Notes: a model not told the origin generated them from the sequence alone. Shown: positions 8,098 through 18,127, counted from the stretch's first letter. The stretch: DNA of 64,000 bases from Gallionella sp. UBA4121 (GCA_002381565.1 DFWZ01000060.1:34537-98536), one strand, 5' to 3'. Made by a program: numbers and translations.

Positions 8098-9153
8098 TCA
8101 GTTCACCGCCACACCCGCCACACCCGCCACACCCGCCTTCATCGCGCCGATCACGGCCGCCTGACTGAATCCTGCCTGCCGGAAGCAGGCCAATACTTCA
8201 TCGGCGGCCTCGGGTGAGACGGATACCAGCAAGCCGCCGCTGGTTTGCGCGTCGGCCAGCAGGCGTTGCTGCCAGATTTCCAGATGATTCGCAAAATGCA
8301 CATCACGTCCATAACTCTCCATATTGCGTTCAATCGCACCCGGGCCATAACCCGACTGAGCCAGCGGCAGGGCTGCCGACAGGATGGGCACCTGATCGAA
8401 ACCGATTTCGCCGATGAGTCCCGCCCCGCGACACATTTCCAGCAAGTGTCCGAGCAGACCGAACCCGGTCACATCGGTCAGCGCATGCACGGCAGCAATG
8501 CCGGACAGCGCCGTGCCCACGGTGTTGAGCTGGGTGGTGTTGGCAATCAGTTGCGCATAGCCCTCATCCGACAAGGCACCTTTCTTGAGGGCGGCCGCCA
8601 TGATGCCCACCCCCAGTCCCTTGCCGAGTATCAGCACATCGCCGGCTTTTGCATTACTATTTTTCTTGAGCCGGTCAGGGTGCACGATGCCCAATGCCAC
8701 CAGCCCGTAAATCGGTTCCGGTGAGTCGATCGAATGTCCGCCTGCCAGCGGGATGCCCGCAGCCTTGCAGACTGACTCTCCGCCTTGCAGGATGGCGCGG
8801 ATGGCAGAGATGGGCAGTTTATTGATCGGCATGCCGACAATGGCCAGCGCCATGATGGGCGTGCCGCCCATTGCATACACATCGGACAGCGCATTGGTGG
8901 CAGCGATGCGGCCGAAATCGAATGGGTCATCGACGATGGGCATGAAGAAATCGGTAGTCGCAATGATAGCCTGGCTGTCGTTCAACCGGTATACCGCCGC
9001 ATCATCGCTGGTCTCCGTGCCGACCAGCAGATCTGGATAGGGCAGCTTATCTTTCACATCGCCCAAAATTTGTTGCAGCAATGCGGGCGCTATTTTGCAG
9101 CCACAGCCGCCGCCGTGAGACAATTGCGTCAGCTTTATTTCTATTTCCGACAT
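8098..9153 (-). CDS. selD: Selenide, water dikinase (selenophosphate synthetase)
   Basis: Makes selenophosphate from selenide and ATP, the selenium donor for SelU and for selenocysteine synthesis. 351 aa. The N-terminal glycine-rich active loop SHGGGCGCKIAP carries C17 and K20; residue 17 is cysteine, not selenocysteine, so no recoding is needed. AIRS-type domains follow (DDAAVYRLND, GGHSIDSPEPIYGL, LTDVTGFGLLGHLLEM). The ATG at 9153 is chosen because GAGGA precedes it at 5 nt; an in-frame ATG at 9171 has no such site and would overlap the divergent selU start. The C-terminus ends in AGVAGVAGVAVN, encoded by a 9-nt tandem repeat. Confidence 0.95.
   Translation of the reverse strand: MSEIEIKLTQLSHGGGCGCKIAPALLQQILGDVKDKLPYPDLLVGTETSDDAAVYRLNDSQAIIATTDFFMPIVDDPFDFGRIAATNALSDVYAMGGTPIMALAIVGMPINKLPISAIRAILQGGESVCKAAGIPLAGGHSIDSPEPIYGLVALGIVHPDRLKKNSNAKAGDVLILGKGLGVGIMAAALKKGALSDEGYAQLIANTTQLNTVGTALSGIAAVHALTDVTGFGLLGHLLEMCRGAGLIGEIGFDQVPILSAALPLAQSGYGPGAIERNMESYGRDVHFANHLEIWQQRLLADAQTSGGLLVSVSPEAADEVLACFRQAGFSQAAVIGAMKAGVAGVAGVAVN
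8106..8137. repeat. 9-nt tandem repeat at the 3' end of selD
   Basis: Unit CCGCCACAC repeats about 3.6 times and encodes the GVAGVAGVA tail of SelD. Copy-number change would only alter the length of the dispensable-looking C-terminus. Confidence 0.8.
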
Positions 9154-9169
9154 AGGTTCCTCATTAGAC

Positions 9170-10210
9170 ATGTTGTTCAGAACTGCAAAACTAGCACAGC
9201 TAGACGAGTTTGACGAAATTATCGACGTACGCACCCCGGCGGAGTTTGCCGAAGATCACATTCCCGGGGCGATCAACTGTCCGGTGCTCTCCGATGAGGA
9301 GCGTATCATCGTCGGCACATTGTACAAGCAAAAATCTCCCTTCGAGGCGCGCAAGGTGGGTGCGGCAATGGTCGCAAAAAACATCGCCCGCCATCTGGAA
9401 ACGCGCTTTGCAAATCATCCAAAGTCCTGGCGCCCCCTGATCTACTGCTGGCGCGGCGGACAGCGCAGCAGCGCGTTGAGCATCATTCTGGCGCAGGTCG
9501 GCTGGGCAGCACACAAACTGGATGGCGGTTATAAAGCGTACCGGCGTTTCGTGCTGGATCAACTGGAAGTATTGCCGCAAAATTTCAACTGGCAGGTGAT
9601 CTGCGGCCCGACAGGTTCGGGCAAGAGCCGCCTGCTGACCGCGCTGAGCGAGAGCGGCACCCAGATACTCGACCTTGAGCTTCTGGCGCAACATCGCGGC
9701 TCAGTGCTGGGCAGGCTGCCACAGCAGGGGCAGCCATCGCAAAAATGGTTCGATAGTTCGCTGCTGACCACCCTGCAAAAGCTCGATCCGGCAAGGCCCG
9801 TGTATGTGGAAGCCGAAAGCAACAAGATCGGCCTGATCACGCTGCCCCCTGCGCTGGTTGCCGCGATGCATCAGAGTGATTGCCTGAGCATGGAAACGCC
9901 CCTTGCCACACGTGTAGCCGGGTTGCTGGAAGACTATCAGTACTACGTAGACAACCCGGAGTTGCTCATCACCCACCTGCAAGCCTTGCACCGTTTTCAC
10001 GGTGAGAAACAACTGGAACGCTGGACGACATTAATCCGGACAGGCGATTTTGCAATCATGGTAGGCGAATTGCTCACCCTGCATTACGACCCCAGCTATC
10101 TGCGCGCGACCTCTAAACACTATACAAGACTTCCCTCGGCGCAGCATATCCGGGCGATCAGCCTGTCACCCGATGCACTCAAAGAAATTGCGGCAACGCT
10201 AATTCGCTGA
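9170..10210 (+). CDS. selU: tRNA 2-selenouridine synthase
   Basis: Also called MnmH or YbbB. It replaces sulfur by selenium in the wobble uridine of tRNAs, using selenophosphate. 346 aa: an N-terminal rhodanese domain with catalytic C93 in IYCWRGGQRSS, then a P-loop domain with Walker A GPTGSGKS (146-153). The ATG at 9170 is only 16 bp from the divergent selD start, so the promoters must lie inside the opposite genes. SelD plus SelU without other selenium genes in the window suggests the selenouridine trait at least; selA and selB would have to be sought elsewhere. Its last 12 nt overlap the convergent cytochrome gene. Confidence 0.93.
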   Translation: MLFRTAKLAQLDEFDEIIDVRTPAEFAEDHIPGAINCPVLSDEERIIVGTLYKQKSPFEARKVGAAMVAKNIARHLETRFANHPKSWRPLIYCWRGGQRSSALSIILAQVGWAAHKLDGGYKAYRRFVLDQLEVLPQNFNWQVICGPTGSGKSRLLTALSESGTQILDLELLAQHRGSVLGRLPQQGQPSQKWFDSSLLTTLQKLDPARPVYVEAESNKIGLITLPPALVAAMHQSDCLSMETPLATRVAGLLEDYQYYVDNPELLITHLQALHRFHGEKQLERWTTLIRTGDFAIMVGELLTLHYDPSYLRATSKHYTRLPSAQHIRAISLSPDALKEIAATLIR

Positions 10211-10663
10211 TTTCAACTGCCAGGCTGAATGACAGGCAACACATTCATTCAGGATATTGGAAGTCATCTTCAAAATCTCGGGTGCGGGTGTTCCCGTTGC
10301 AGCCGCTTTTGCAATCGCATCCATATCGCGGTGAACATCCATGCCCAGTGACTTGAATTCCATTGGCAGCTTTGCCATCAATGCCGGGTTGACATCAGCC
10401 GCGCCTTTCATGCCTGCCGCACTCGCCGCCTTGATGATGCGCTGCATATCGCCCTCATTCGCGCCTTCCAGAATACCCTGAGTTGCCGATAACAGGCCGC
10501 GCATTTCTGACAGGACAAGATCGCGTTCGCCGGCTTGCAGTACGATTGCAGTCCGGCCATCGCTGCCCTTTTCCGTGTTTCCATGAATAAAGAACCATGC
10601 AAAAACTGCAATGGTGGCGACCCAGAGCAACAAGGCAATTGACGCGAGTTTATTGGATTTCAT
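10199..10663 (-). CDS. Membrane-anchored cytochrome c'-like protein
   Basis: 154 aa. An N-terminal transmembrane anchor covers about residues 7-27, then a helical domain ends in the haem motif CVACH (C141, C144, H145) ten residues from the C-terminus. A C-terminal CxxCH on a four-helix bundle is the hallmark of class II cytochromes c (c'/c-556). Residues before it are helix-prone with repeated methionines that might coordinate haem. Function is uncertain: these proteins bind NO or transfer electrons. The anchor suggests attachment to the periplasmic face of the inner membrane. It is convergent with selU (12-nt overlap) and not obviously part of an operon. Confidence 0.72.
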   Translation of the reverse strand: MKSNKLASIALLLWVATIAVFAWFFIHGNTEKGSDGRTAIVLQAGERDLVLSEMRGLLSATQGILEGANEGDMQRIIKAASAAGMKGAADVNPALMAKLPMEFKSLGMDVHRDMDAIAKAAATGTPAPEILKMTSNILNECVACHSAWQLKSAN

Positions 10664-10771
10664 TTTGGGTGACTCGAATGATGGATGAAGTGGTGCAGCT
10701 TAAGAAAAAATTATTCTGCTGTCTGTGCTAAAAGTCACACAAGCCACACAGCGATTGAAAAATAACGCAAT

Positions 10772-11848
10772 TCAATCGTCCTGTCCAGTCAGAGAGACGC
10801 CACGACTGCGATGCGGCAACTGTAAGTAACGCAGCGTCTGCATTTCTGCAAGGCGACTGATGATGCGCTGCGACTCGCCCTCCTGCGCCTCATATAAATT
10901 TCCCGGCAAGACGTCGAAGCTCGCCACCAGTTTGACATGGTTGTCATACAGCACGTCGATCAGCCAGGTAAAACGTCTGGCCTCGGCGGCATTATCTGAA
11001 GTCATGCGCGGCACGCCTGACAGGAACACCGTCGGGTACCGATGAGCAATCTCCAGATAATCGGATTGGTCATGGTTACCCCCGCACAACTCCTTGAAAT
11101 CGAACCAGACGATTTCGCGCACAGCACGCCGCACCTGAATACGCCCCGCCTCGACAGGTTCGGCTCCCAGCGAAAGACGAAGAAACATGGATTCCATGCG
11201 CGCTTCGTCTGACACCATGAAAACCGGATCGCGGATCATCTGCAACAGACGGTAATCCTTGTTCCCGTCGAAATGCAATACTTTCAGCTCCTGCTTCAAC
11301 AACTCAATTGCGGGCAGAAAATTCTGCCTTTGCAAACCATTGGGATAAAGGCCATCCGGCGGATAGTTGGACGTGACGAGCAGCACCACACCGCGCTTGA
11401 ACAGCGCTCCCAGCAGGCGCCCCAGAATCATCGCATCGGCGATATCGTCCACATGCAATTCATCCAGACAAAGCAGGCGAGTGGCCTGTGCGATATTGTC
11501 GGCCAGCGCCATCAGCGGATCCGGCGCGTTTGAAAGCCGCTTCATCTCCTGATGGACTTCAGCCATGAAATTGTGAAAGTGTATGCGTCGTTTTCGACGG
11601 TAGGGCAGGCAGTGGTAAAAACCATCCATCAAAAAAGTCTTGCCGCGCCCCACCCCACCCCATATGTACAGCCCACGGGGAACCTGCGGACTTAACAGGC
11701 TGCGACCCAAAAACTGATTACGCTTTTGCTTGAATTCAACGAGCTGCCGCCAGAGTGTTTCCAGTTCCTCGATCGCTATAGTCTGCGCGGCATCGCAAAC
11801 AAAGCCCGCCTTGTCGCAAGCCGCCTGGTACCAGGCCTTGGGTGACAT
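10772..11848 (-). CDS. zapE: Cell division protein ZapE (AFG1-like ATPase)
   Basis: 358-aa P-loop ATPase that associates with the FtsZ ring and is important under stress or low oxygen in E. coli. Walker A is GGVGRGKT (64-71), Walker B LLCLDELHVDD, and the family pattern FHNFMAEVH follows the Walker A region. The ATG at 11848 matches the usual N-terminus (MSPKAWYQAAC...); a GTG five codons upstream is the alternative. Neither has a clear ribosome site. It follows the VOC gene by 17 bp, so purT, VOC and zapE probably form one transcript. Confidence 0.9.
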   Translation of the reverse strand: MSPKAWYQAACDKAGFVCDAAQTIAIEELETLWRQLVEFKQKRNQFLGRSLLSPQVPRGLYIWGGVGRGKTFLMDGFYHCLPYRRKRRIHFHNFMAEVHQEMKRLSNAPDPLMALADNIAQATRLLCLDELHVDDIADAMILGRLLGALFKRGVVLLVTSNYPPDGLYPNGLQRQNFLPAIELLKQELKVLHFDGNKDYRLLQMIRDPVFMVSDEARMESMFLRLSLGAEPVEAGRIQVRRAVREIVWFDFKELCGGNHDQSDYLEIAHRYPTVFLSGVPRMTSDNAAEARRFTWLIDVLYDNHVKLVASFDVLPGNLYEAQEGESQRIISRLAEMQTLRYLQLPHRSRGVSLTGQDD

Positions 11849-11865
11849 ATCGTGTTGAGGCACGT

Positions 11866-12237
11866 TTAAATTTCCGCTATGAATTCCAGCGCATTCTGAT
11901 CCGGGTCGCGGCAGAACAGGGCGCTACGGCCAGACTGACTGAGGGTATAGGCAATCCCTGCGCGATTGAGTCGCGCAACCAACTCCGCCATATCCGACAC
12001 CATCAACGCAACATGGCGGTCACGCCCGCCGTGAACGGGACGCGGCAAACCCGCTGCCACATCGGGCAACACCATCAGATGAATCTGCTGATGCTGCCCC
12101 ACGTCATACCACACCCCGTCGAAACTCATGGACGGGCGCCGGGGATCTGCCTGCAAACCGAGCACGCCTTCATAAAAGGTGCGCGCGCTCGATAAATCCG
12201 ACGTCAGAAAACTGGTATGGTGTATCCCGGCGATCAT
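11866..12237 (-). CDS. VOC-family (glyoxalase-like) protein
   Basis: 123-aa vicinal-oxygen-chelate fold made of two beta-alpha-beta-beta-beta units: [20 protein letters not shown] at the start and [13 protein letters not shown] at the end. The first histidine (H6/H7) and final glutamate are at the positions of metal ligands in glyoxalase I and dioxygenases, so metal binding is plausible. The substrate cannot be told from sequence. The start overlaps the purT stop by 4 nt (ATGA), suggesting translational coupling. Confidence 0.8.
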   Translation of the reverse strand: MIAGIHHTSFLTSDLSSARTFYEGVLGLQADPRRPSMSFDGVWYDVGQHQQIHLMVLPDVAAGLPRPVHGGRDRHVALMVSDMAELVARLNRAGIAYTLSQSGRSALFCRDPDQNALEFIAEI

Positions 12238-13445
12238 GGCTTGACGGGTTTGACCAGGCTGGCCGCAAGTTTCGCGCGCCCCCTCGCCTGATCGGTATCA
12301 ATACCGGTTGCCAGCGCCACGCCCATGCGGCGGCGAGCGAAGGATTCCGGTTTGCCGAACAGGCGTATATCGCTGCCTGGCACGCGCAGCGCATCACTCA
12401 CCCCTTCGAAGGCAATGCCCGCTCCTTCCATCTGACCGTAGATCACGGCCGATGCACCCGGCTCGCGCATCGTGGTATCCACCGGCAGGCCGAGAATGGC
12501 GCGTGCGTGTAATTCAAACTCGTTCTGCACTTGCGTGCACATCGTCACCATGCCGGTGTCATGCGGGCGCGGACTGACTTCGCTGAACCACACTTCATCG
12601 CCTTTGACGAACAGTTCCACGCCGAACAGTCCCTGCCCACCAAGATTTTCAGTGACTTTTCCGGCAATATCGCGTGCACGCTGCAAAGCCAGTGGTGACA
12701 TCCTTTGCGGTTGCCAGCTCTCCACATAGTCGCCATGCACCTGCACATGCCCGATGGGTTCGCAGAAATGCGTCCGGGTGTTTCCTTCGATACTCAGCGC
12801 ACGCACAGTCAGCAGCGTGATCTCATACTCGAAGCGAATCACACCCTCGACGATTACACGGCCCTGATTTACCCGGCTGCCGCTCGCGGCATAATTCCAT
12901 GCGGCATCTACTTCTTCAGGCGTATCCACCTTCGACTGCCCCTTGCCGGACGACGACATCACCGGCTTGATGATGCAGGGATAACCGATAGATTCAATCG
13001 CTGCGCGCATTTCCTCCAGGCTGTCGGCAAAACGGTAGGGCGACGTCGGCAGGCCCAGCGTTTCTGCGGCAAGACGGCGTATACCTTCGCGGTTCATGGT
13101 CAGCATGGTCGCGCGCGCGGTGGGGATCACCCGCGCCAGCCCCGCGCCCTCGATCAACGCCAGCATGTCGGTGGCGATGGCCTCGATTTCAGGCACGATC
13201 AGATCCGGCTTTTCCTGCTCGATCAGGGCACGCAGCGCTGCTCCATCCGCCATGTTGATCACATGAGAACGATGAGCGAGCTGGTGTCCTGGTGCATTGG
13301 CGTAACGGTCCACCGCAATGGTTTCGATGCCTAAACGCTGCAAGGCGATGATGACTTCCTTGCCCAGTTCGCCGCTGCCCAGCAGCATGACTTTTGTGGC
13401 AGAAGGGCTGAGCGGTGTACCGATGACAGAGCTATGAGTAGACAT
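12234..13445 (-). CDS. purT: Formate-dependent phosphoribosylglycinamide formyltransferase
   Basis: ATP-grasp enzyme of purine synthesis that formylates GAR with formate and ATP, independent of folate. 403 aa, close to the usual 392. The N-terminal pre-ATP-grasp part has [14 protein letters not shown], then the ATP-grasp core with [14 protein letters not shown] and the ligand region [20 protein letters not shown]. The ATG at 13445 gives the usual N-terminus ([19 protein letters not shown]); a long in-frame extension upstream is low-complexity and not used. It is the first gene of a probable purT-VOC-zapE transcript. Confidence 0.93.
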   Translation of the reverse strand: MSTHSSVIGTPLSPSATKVMLLGSGELGKEVIIALQRLGIETIAVDRYANAPGHQLAHRSHVINMADGAALRALIEQEKPDLIVPEIEAIATDMLALIEGAGLARVIPTARATMLTMNREGIRRLAAETLGLPTSPYRFADSLEEMRAAIESIGYPCIIKPVMSSSGKGQSKVDTPEEVDAAWNYAASGSRVNQGRVIVEGVIRFEYEITLLTVRALSIEGNTRTHFCEPIGHVQVHGDYVESWQPQRMSPLALQRARDIAGKVTENLGGQGLFGVELFVKGDEVWFSEVSPRPHDTGMVTMCTQVQNEFELHARAILGLPVDTTMREPGASAVIYGQMEGAGIAFEGVSDALRVPGSDIRLFGKPESFARRRMGVALATGIDTDQARGRAKLAASLVKPVKP

Positions 13446-13642
13446 TTTGTAAGGCCAGAGTAATGAATTAGGTGAAATTATACGATTTTCCTGCATGACG
13501 AGCAGCGAAAACAGCCCGTCAATCCGGAATTCACCGATAAAGCACAAGCGTAAATCAAGACAATATTCATATGTATCAATAATATGTAAATTACAGGCGT
13601 AGAATAACCGCTCTACCCTGTCCACCCTTGAGGAGCTGCACC

Positions 13643-14692
13643 ATGACGAATATCGTGCAATTACTGGCCGATGAAGCGGAATATCTTTTGAACCACCGTT
13701 GTACAGGCATTCCCGGGGAATCGCTGCACCTGCCGGGCGCGGATTATGTGGATCGCGTGGTGGCGATGAAGGATAGAAAACCCGCTGTGCTGCGCAGCCT
13801 GCAAGCCCTGTACGGACATGGCAGGCTTGCAAACACGGGCTATCTGTCGCTGCTACCGGTGGACCAGGGCGTGGAACATTCAGGCGGCGCCTCGTTCGCG
13901 GCCAATCCGATGTACTTTGACCCCGAGAACATCGTCAAACTTGCCATCGAAGGCGGCTGCAACGGCGTGGCATCGACACTCGGCGTGCTGTCATCAGTGG
14001 CTCGCCGCTACGCGCACAAGATCCCGTTCATCGTCAAAATCAACCACAACGAGCTGCTCACCTATCCCAACAAATTCGACCAGACGCTGTTCGCCAGCGT
14101 GGATCAGGCCTTTGACATGGGTGCGGTGGCAGTCGGTGCGACGGTATTTTACGGGTCGGATCAGTCGCGCCGACAGATCAGCGAAGTCTCCGAGGCATTC
14201 GAACACGCGCATAACTTAGGGCTGGCCACCGTGTTGTGGGCCTATTTGCGCAATCCGGCATTCAAAAAAGACGGCATCGATTACCACGTTGCCGCCGATC
14301 TGACCGGGCAGGCCAATCATCTGGCCGCCACCATCAATGCCGACATCATCAAGCAGAAAATGGCCGAAAATAACGGCGGCTACAAAGCCATCGGGTTCGG
14401 CAAGACCAGCGACAAGGTTTACAGCGAACTAACCTCGGATCATCCGATCGATCTGGTGCGTTATCAGGTCGCGAATTGCTACATGGGGCGCGTGGGCATG
14501 ATCAATTCAGGCGGCGCATCGGGCAAGGATGATCTGCATCAGGCGGTGCGCACCGCAGTCATCAACAAACGCGCCGGCGGCATGGGCATGATCTGCGGCC
14601 GCAAGTCCTTCCAGAAACCGATGAAAGACGGCATTGCACTGCTGAACGCGATTCAGGATGTGTATCTGGACCGGTCTGTGACGGTCGCTTAA
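13643..14692 (+). CDS. fbaB: Class I fructose-bisphosphate aldolase (DhnA/FbaB family)
   Basis: 349 aa. Cleaves or forms fructose 1,6-bisphosphate through a Schiff-base lysine in glycolysis and gluconeogenesis. The sequence is of the bacterial/archaeal DhnA class: [16 protein letters not shown] near the N-terminus, [16 protein letters not shown] in the barrel, and C-terminal [16 protein letters not shown], which forms part of the phosphate site. The ATG at 13643 follows GAGGAG with 7-nt spacing. No cofactor genes surround it; in an autotroph it may serve the Calvin cycle as well. Confidence 0.88.
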   Translation: MTNIVQLLADEAEYLLNHRCTGIPGESLHLPGADYVDRVVAMKDRKPAVLRSLQALYGHGRLANTGYLSLLPVDQGVEHSGGASFAANPMYFDPENIVKLAIEGGCNGVASTLGVLSSVARRYAHKIPFIVKINHNELLTYPNKFDQTLFASVDQAFDMGAVAVGATVFYGSDQSRRQISEVSEAFEHAHNLGLATVLWAYLRNPAFKKDGIDYHVAADLTGQANHLAATINADIIKQKMAENNGGYKAIGFGKTSDKVYSELTSDHPIDLVRYQVANCYMGRVGMINSGGASGKDDLHQAVRTAVINKRAGGMGMICGRKSFQKPMKDGIALLNAIQDVYLDRSVTVA

Positions 14693-14802
14693 GCGATAAG
14701 AGCAGCACCCCGCCTGAACCGCCAAAAACGGCACAGGCAGCGGATTTCGACTCAAAAATACCGTTCAGCCAGGTGGGGCTGCCTCTTACCTTAACAGGCC
14801 CG

Positions 14803-17430
14803 TTATCCCAGCAATCTCCCGACAATTTCGAATACATCTCGAGACAGGCCGACATGATTGCGCAACATTTCAAGGGCTGCGCGGGCGTGCGTCTGACGGC
14901 CTGCATCGAACCGGTTCCAGCGGTCGAAGCAACGGGCCAGGCGGGCAGCGACCTGAGGGTTGATGGCATCAAGCCGGCAGGTCTGTTCTGCGAGAAAGCG
15001 GTAACCGCTGCCGTCAAAGGCGTGGAATCGCACATGGTTGCTGCCGAAAGCGCGCAGCAACGCATAAACCTTGTTCGGATTGCGCATATCAAACGCCGGA
15101 TGTTTGACCAGCCGCTCGACGACCAGCAGCGTGTCGGGGCTGCGGCTGCTAGCCTGGACTTGCAGCCATTTATCGACAACCAGCGGCTCGCCTTGCCAGC
15201 GCTGATAGAAGGCATCCATGGCCTGTTGACGTTCCGCACCTTCACACTGAGCCAGGGCCGTAAGGCTTGCGAACTGGTCGGTCATGTTGTCGGCGGCGTC
15301 AAATTGTTGGCGCGCCAGCGCACGGGCAGCGGCACTGCCCGCTTCACACAGATAGCCCAGACAAAGGTTGCGCAAAGCCCGGCGACCGGTATTAAGCGGA
15401 TCGGCGCGATAGCCATCGGAAGGCGCGAGGCGCTGATAGCAGGACTGAAACGCCGAACCCAGCTGCTCTGCGAGGTGACGGCGCAGGCCGTTGCGGGCGG
15501 CGTGCAAGGCGTCTGGGTCGACCACCTCCAGCTGTTCTGCCAGCGTGGCTTCGCCCGGCAATGACAAGGCTTCAGCAACAAAGGCCGGATCGACATCGGC
15601 ACAGGCCAGCACCTTTGCCGCCGCCCGGGTGAAGCTGTCCGGCCAGCTGGGCGCGCCACCGGCACTGAGGGTGTGTGTGGCAGCGACGATCAGGCGGCTT
15701 GCCAGGCGCTGCCCTGCCTCCCATCGATTGAAGGGATCACTGTCGTGCGCCAGCAAGTGGGCGAGATCAGCGTCACTGTATGCAAAATCGAGCACGACCG
15801 GCGCCGAAAAATCACGCAGCAGCGAGGGTACGGGCGCCTGCTCGACATCTTCGAAGATAAATTCCTGCACCGCGCTGCGTAATGACAACACTCGCTGATA
15901 GTTTGCCGTGTGCTCGCCCGCCAGACGCAATGGCAAGTCCTCCCCGTCCTGCCCGATCAGCGCGATGCCCACGGGAATGTGGAACGGCAGCATATCCGGA
16001 CGACCCGGCATGGACTGTGACAAATTCAGTGTATAGCGTTTATTGGCGGCATCGTAACTGCCCGTGGCGCGGACATGCGGCGTGCCGGCCTGCTCATACC
16101 AGTGCATGAACTGAGTCAGATCAACACCCGATGCATCACTCATGGCAGAGACGAAATCGTCGCAGGTCACCGCCTGCCCGTCGTGCCGGGCGAAGTACAG
16201 ATCCATGCCGCGACGAAAGGCTTGTTTGCCGATCAGGGTATGGATCATGCGCACCACCTCGGCGCCTTTTTGATAGATGGTCGCGGTGTAAAAATTGTTG
16301 ATTTCGATATACGAGGCAGGTCGCACCGGATGCGCCATCGGGCCTGCGTCTTCGGGGAACTGGGCGGCGCGCAGGCCGCGCACCTCGCGAATTCTGGCCA
16401 CCGAACGGTTATGCACGTCAGCACCAAATTCCTGATCGCGAAAAACGGTCAGCCCCTCTTTTAGCGACAGCTGAAACCAGTCGCGACAGGTCACCCGGTT
16501 GCCGGTCCAGTTGTGAAAATACTCGTGCGCCACGACCCTGTCGATGTTCTCAAAATCGACATCGGTGGCAACGTCGGGCCGGGCCAGCACATATCTGGTG
16601 TTGAAAATGTTCAGCCCTTTGTTTTCCATCGCCCCCATATTGAAGTCGCTCACCGCGACGATCATATAATGGTCAAGATCACATTCCAGGCCGAAGGTCT
16701 CCTCATCCCATTGCATCGCTTTTTTCAGCGAGGACATCGCGTAGTCACACTGATCGAGGCGGCCGGGCTCAACATAGATCGCCAACTGAACCATGCGCCC
16801 GGATGTGGTGCGGTAACTGTCACGCAGCACATCGAGACGGGCGGCAACCATGGCAAACAGGTAACAGGGTTTGGGGTGCGGATCCTGCCATCTGGCCCAG
16901 TGACGGCCGCCCTCCTCATCACCACTGGCAACCGGATTACCGTTGGCAAGCAATTGCGGCAACATCGCCTTGTCGGCGTGCAGGGTCACGGTATAGCGTG
17001 ACATCACATCCGGCCTGTCTGAAAACCACGTGATGCGGCGAAAACCCTGCGCTTCGCACTGGGTAAAGTAGCCGTTGGCGGAGCGGTAGAGGCCGGACAG
17101 TCGGGTGTTGCTGTCGGGGCGGATGCGACTCACCGTCTCAATTCGACATGCATCAGGCAAATCGCCCAGCACCAGCTGACCGGCGCTCAAATCGTAACGG
17201 CTGGCGGGAAGTTTTACGCCATCGAGGCACAAACTCAGCAACTCCAGTTCCTCGCCGTCCAGCACCAGCGGTGCTTGCGTGCCTGACGCCTGATTGCGGC
17301 GCACTGCCAGCTGTGCCGTCACCAGAACTTCACCGTTCTGAAAACTGACATCCATCTCAACCGTATCGATCAGAAACGGGGGCGGCTGGTAGTCGGCCAG
17401 AAACAGGGGGCTTGGCGTGTCTTGGGTCAT
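14803..17430 (-). CDS. pepN: Aminopeptidase N (M1 metallopeptidase)
   Basis: Cytosolic zinc aminopeptidase of 875 aa, near the E. coli length of 870. Exopeptidase motif GAMENKG and zinc site HEYFHNWTGNRVT with the later glutamate (LKEGLTVFRDQEF) are intact. The C-terminal helical domain (about residues 550-875) ends with the typical LGLSRDVFEIVGRLL. The start chosen is the ATG at 17430, which gives MTQDTPSPLFL; an upstream in-frame extension to 17496 is not conserved-looking. It converges on the aldolase gene with 110 bp between, without a clear terminator. Confidence 0.93.
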   Translation of the reverse strand: MTQDTPSPLFLADYQPPPFLIDTVEMDVSFQNGEVLVTAQLAVRRNQASGTQAPLVLDGEELELLSLCLDGVKLPASRYDLSAGQLVLGDLPDACRIETVSRIRPDSNTRLSGLYRSANGYFTQCEAQGFRRITWFSDRPDVMSRYTVTLHADKAMLPQLLANGNPVASGDEEGGRHWARWQDPHPKPCYLFAMVAARLDVLRDSYRTTSGRMVQLAIYVEPGRLDQCDYAMSSLKKAMQWDEETFGLECDLDHYMIVAVSDFNMGAMENKGLNIFNTRYVLARPDVATDVDFENIDRVVAHEYFHNWTGNRVTCRDWFQLSLKEGLTVFRDQEFGADVHNRSVARIREVRGLRAAQFPEDAGPMAHPVRPASYIEINNFYTATIYQKGAEVVRMIHTLIGKQAFRRGMDLYFARHDGQAVTCDDFVSAMSDASGVDLTQFMHWYEQAGTPHVRATGSYDAANKRYTLNLSQSMPGRPDMLPFHIPVGIALIGQDGEDLPLRLAGEHTANYQRVLSLRSAVQEFIFEDVEQAPVPSLLRDFSAPVVLDFAYSDADLAHLLAHDSDPFNRWEAGQRLASRLIVAATHTLSAGGAPSWPDSFTRAAAKVLACADVDPAFVAEALSLPGEATLAEQLEVVDPDALHAARNGLRRHLAEQLGSAFQSCYQRLAPSDGYRADPLNTGRRALRNLCLGYLCEAGSAAARALARQQFDAADNMTDQFASLTALAQCEGAERQQAMDAFYQRWQGEPLVVDKWLQVQASSRSPDTLLVVERLVKHPAFDMRNPNKVYALLRAFGSNHVRFHAFDGSGYRFLAEQTCRLDAINPQVAARLARCFDRWNRFDAGRQTHARAALEMLRNHVGLSRDVFEIVGRLLG

Positions 17431-17588
17431 GTTGGCATCTTGAAAAAAATCGTAGTGTGACAGCAAAATCCGCTGCAAGCTATATTGTTTGAACACTCGG
17501 CCCGAATGACCCGCCTCGCCTCATCGGCACTTGTCAACAGACCTGGCGCACACTGCCCAGGCGCAGACAGGCTAACTGCTTTTTGAGG

Positions 17589-18062
17589 TTAATGTGCAGT
17601 CACGCCGACTGTGATGGTATTGCCGGGCTGCTGCGGCATGGTGGTCACGCCCTCATGTCCGCCATACAAATAATGTACCTCATACCCGGAAACGACCTGT
17701 TTTGACACGTCCTTGCATTCCTGCTGCATGCCCTCGCTGCCGCTATTGCTGCCGTCATTCTGTATCCGGTCGCCGGTAATGGCTCCTGCAATTGCGCCTG
17801 CCGCACCGGCGGCCACACGTCCTGAACCCTGCCCGACCTGGGATCCGAGCAAAGCGCCTGCAATGCCTCCCAGAATACTTCCGCCCATGGAACGGCTGCC
17901 GGATGACTGGGTCCGGACCGGAACGTTGTAGCATTCCTGACCGGCAACTGTCTGGTAGATGGGCCTCGATGAAATCACCTTAGCCGTGTCCGTAAAGTCA
18001 TCCGCTCTGGACTGAATTGATACCGCGACAAGGATTGCCGTTGCGATGATTTTTTTCTGCAT
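17589..18062 (-). CDS. Glycine-zipper 2TM outer-membrane-type protein
   Basis: 157 aa. A signal peptide covers about residues 1-18 (MQKKIIATAILVAVSIQSRA), then a short soluble part with one cysteine (QECYNVPV), then a glycine-zipper hairpin (GGSILGGIAGALLGSQVGQG...AAGAAGAIAGAITGD) as in SlyB/PcP and Rick_17kDa proteins. These usually sit in the outer membrane; no lipobox cysteine is seen here, so it is probably not a lipoprotein. AAGGAA precedes the ATG at 18062. It follows the RGGEGW-repeat gene on the same strand with 65 bp between, so the two may be cotranscribed. Confidence 0.82.
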   Translation of the reverse strand: MQKKIIATAILVAVSIQSRADDFTDTAKVISSRPIYQTVAGQECYNVPVRTQSSGSRSMGGSILGGIAGALLGSQVGQGSGRVAAGAAGAIAGAITGDRIQNDGSNSGSEGMQQECKDVSKQVVSGYEVHYLYGGHEGVTTMPQQPGNTITVGVTAH

Positions 18063-18127
18063 GAAAATTCCTTTTGTGGTTTTGTATTGTCCGAAAGATC
18101 GCCAGCCAGCGCCTTTGGCCTGGCGTA

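Noticed and set aside
13446..13832. Long N-terminal extension of purT
   Set aside because: The extra 129 codons have no family match, and they cross the region that should hold the purT and aldolase promoters.
14693..14802. AGGCAGC/GCTGCCT inverted repeat between aldolase and pepN as a terminator
   Set aside because: Loop of more than 30 nt and no U-tract on either strand.
14562..15245. Minus-strand ORF of 227 codons spanning the aldolase-pepN gap
   Set aside because: Out of frame with pepN, overlaps two conserved genes and has no motif or ribosome site.
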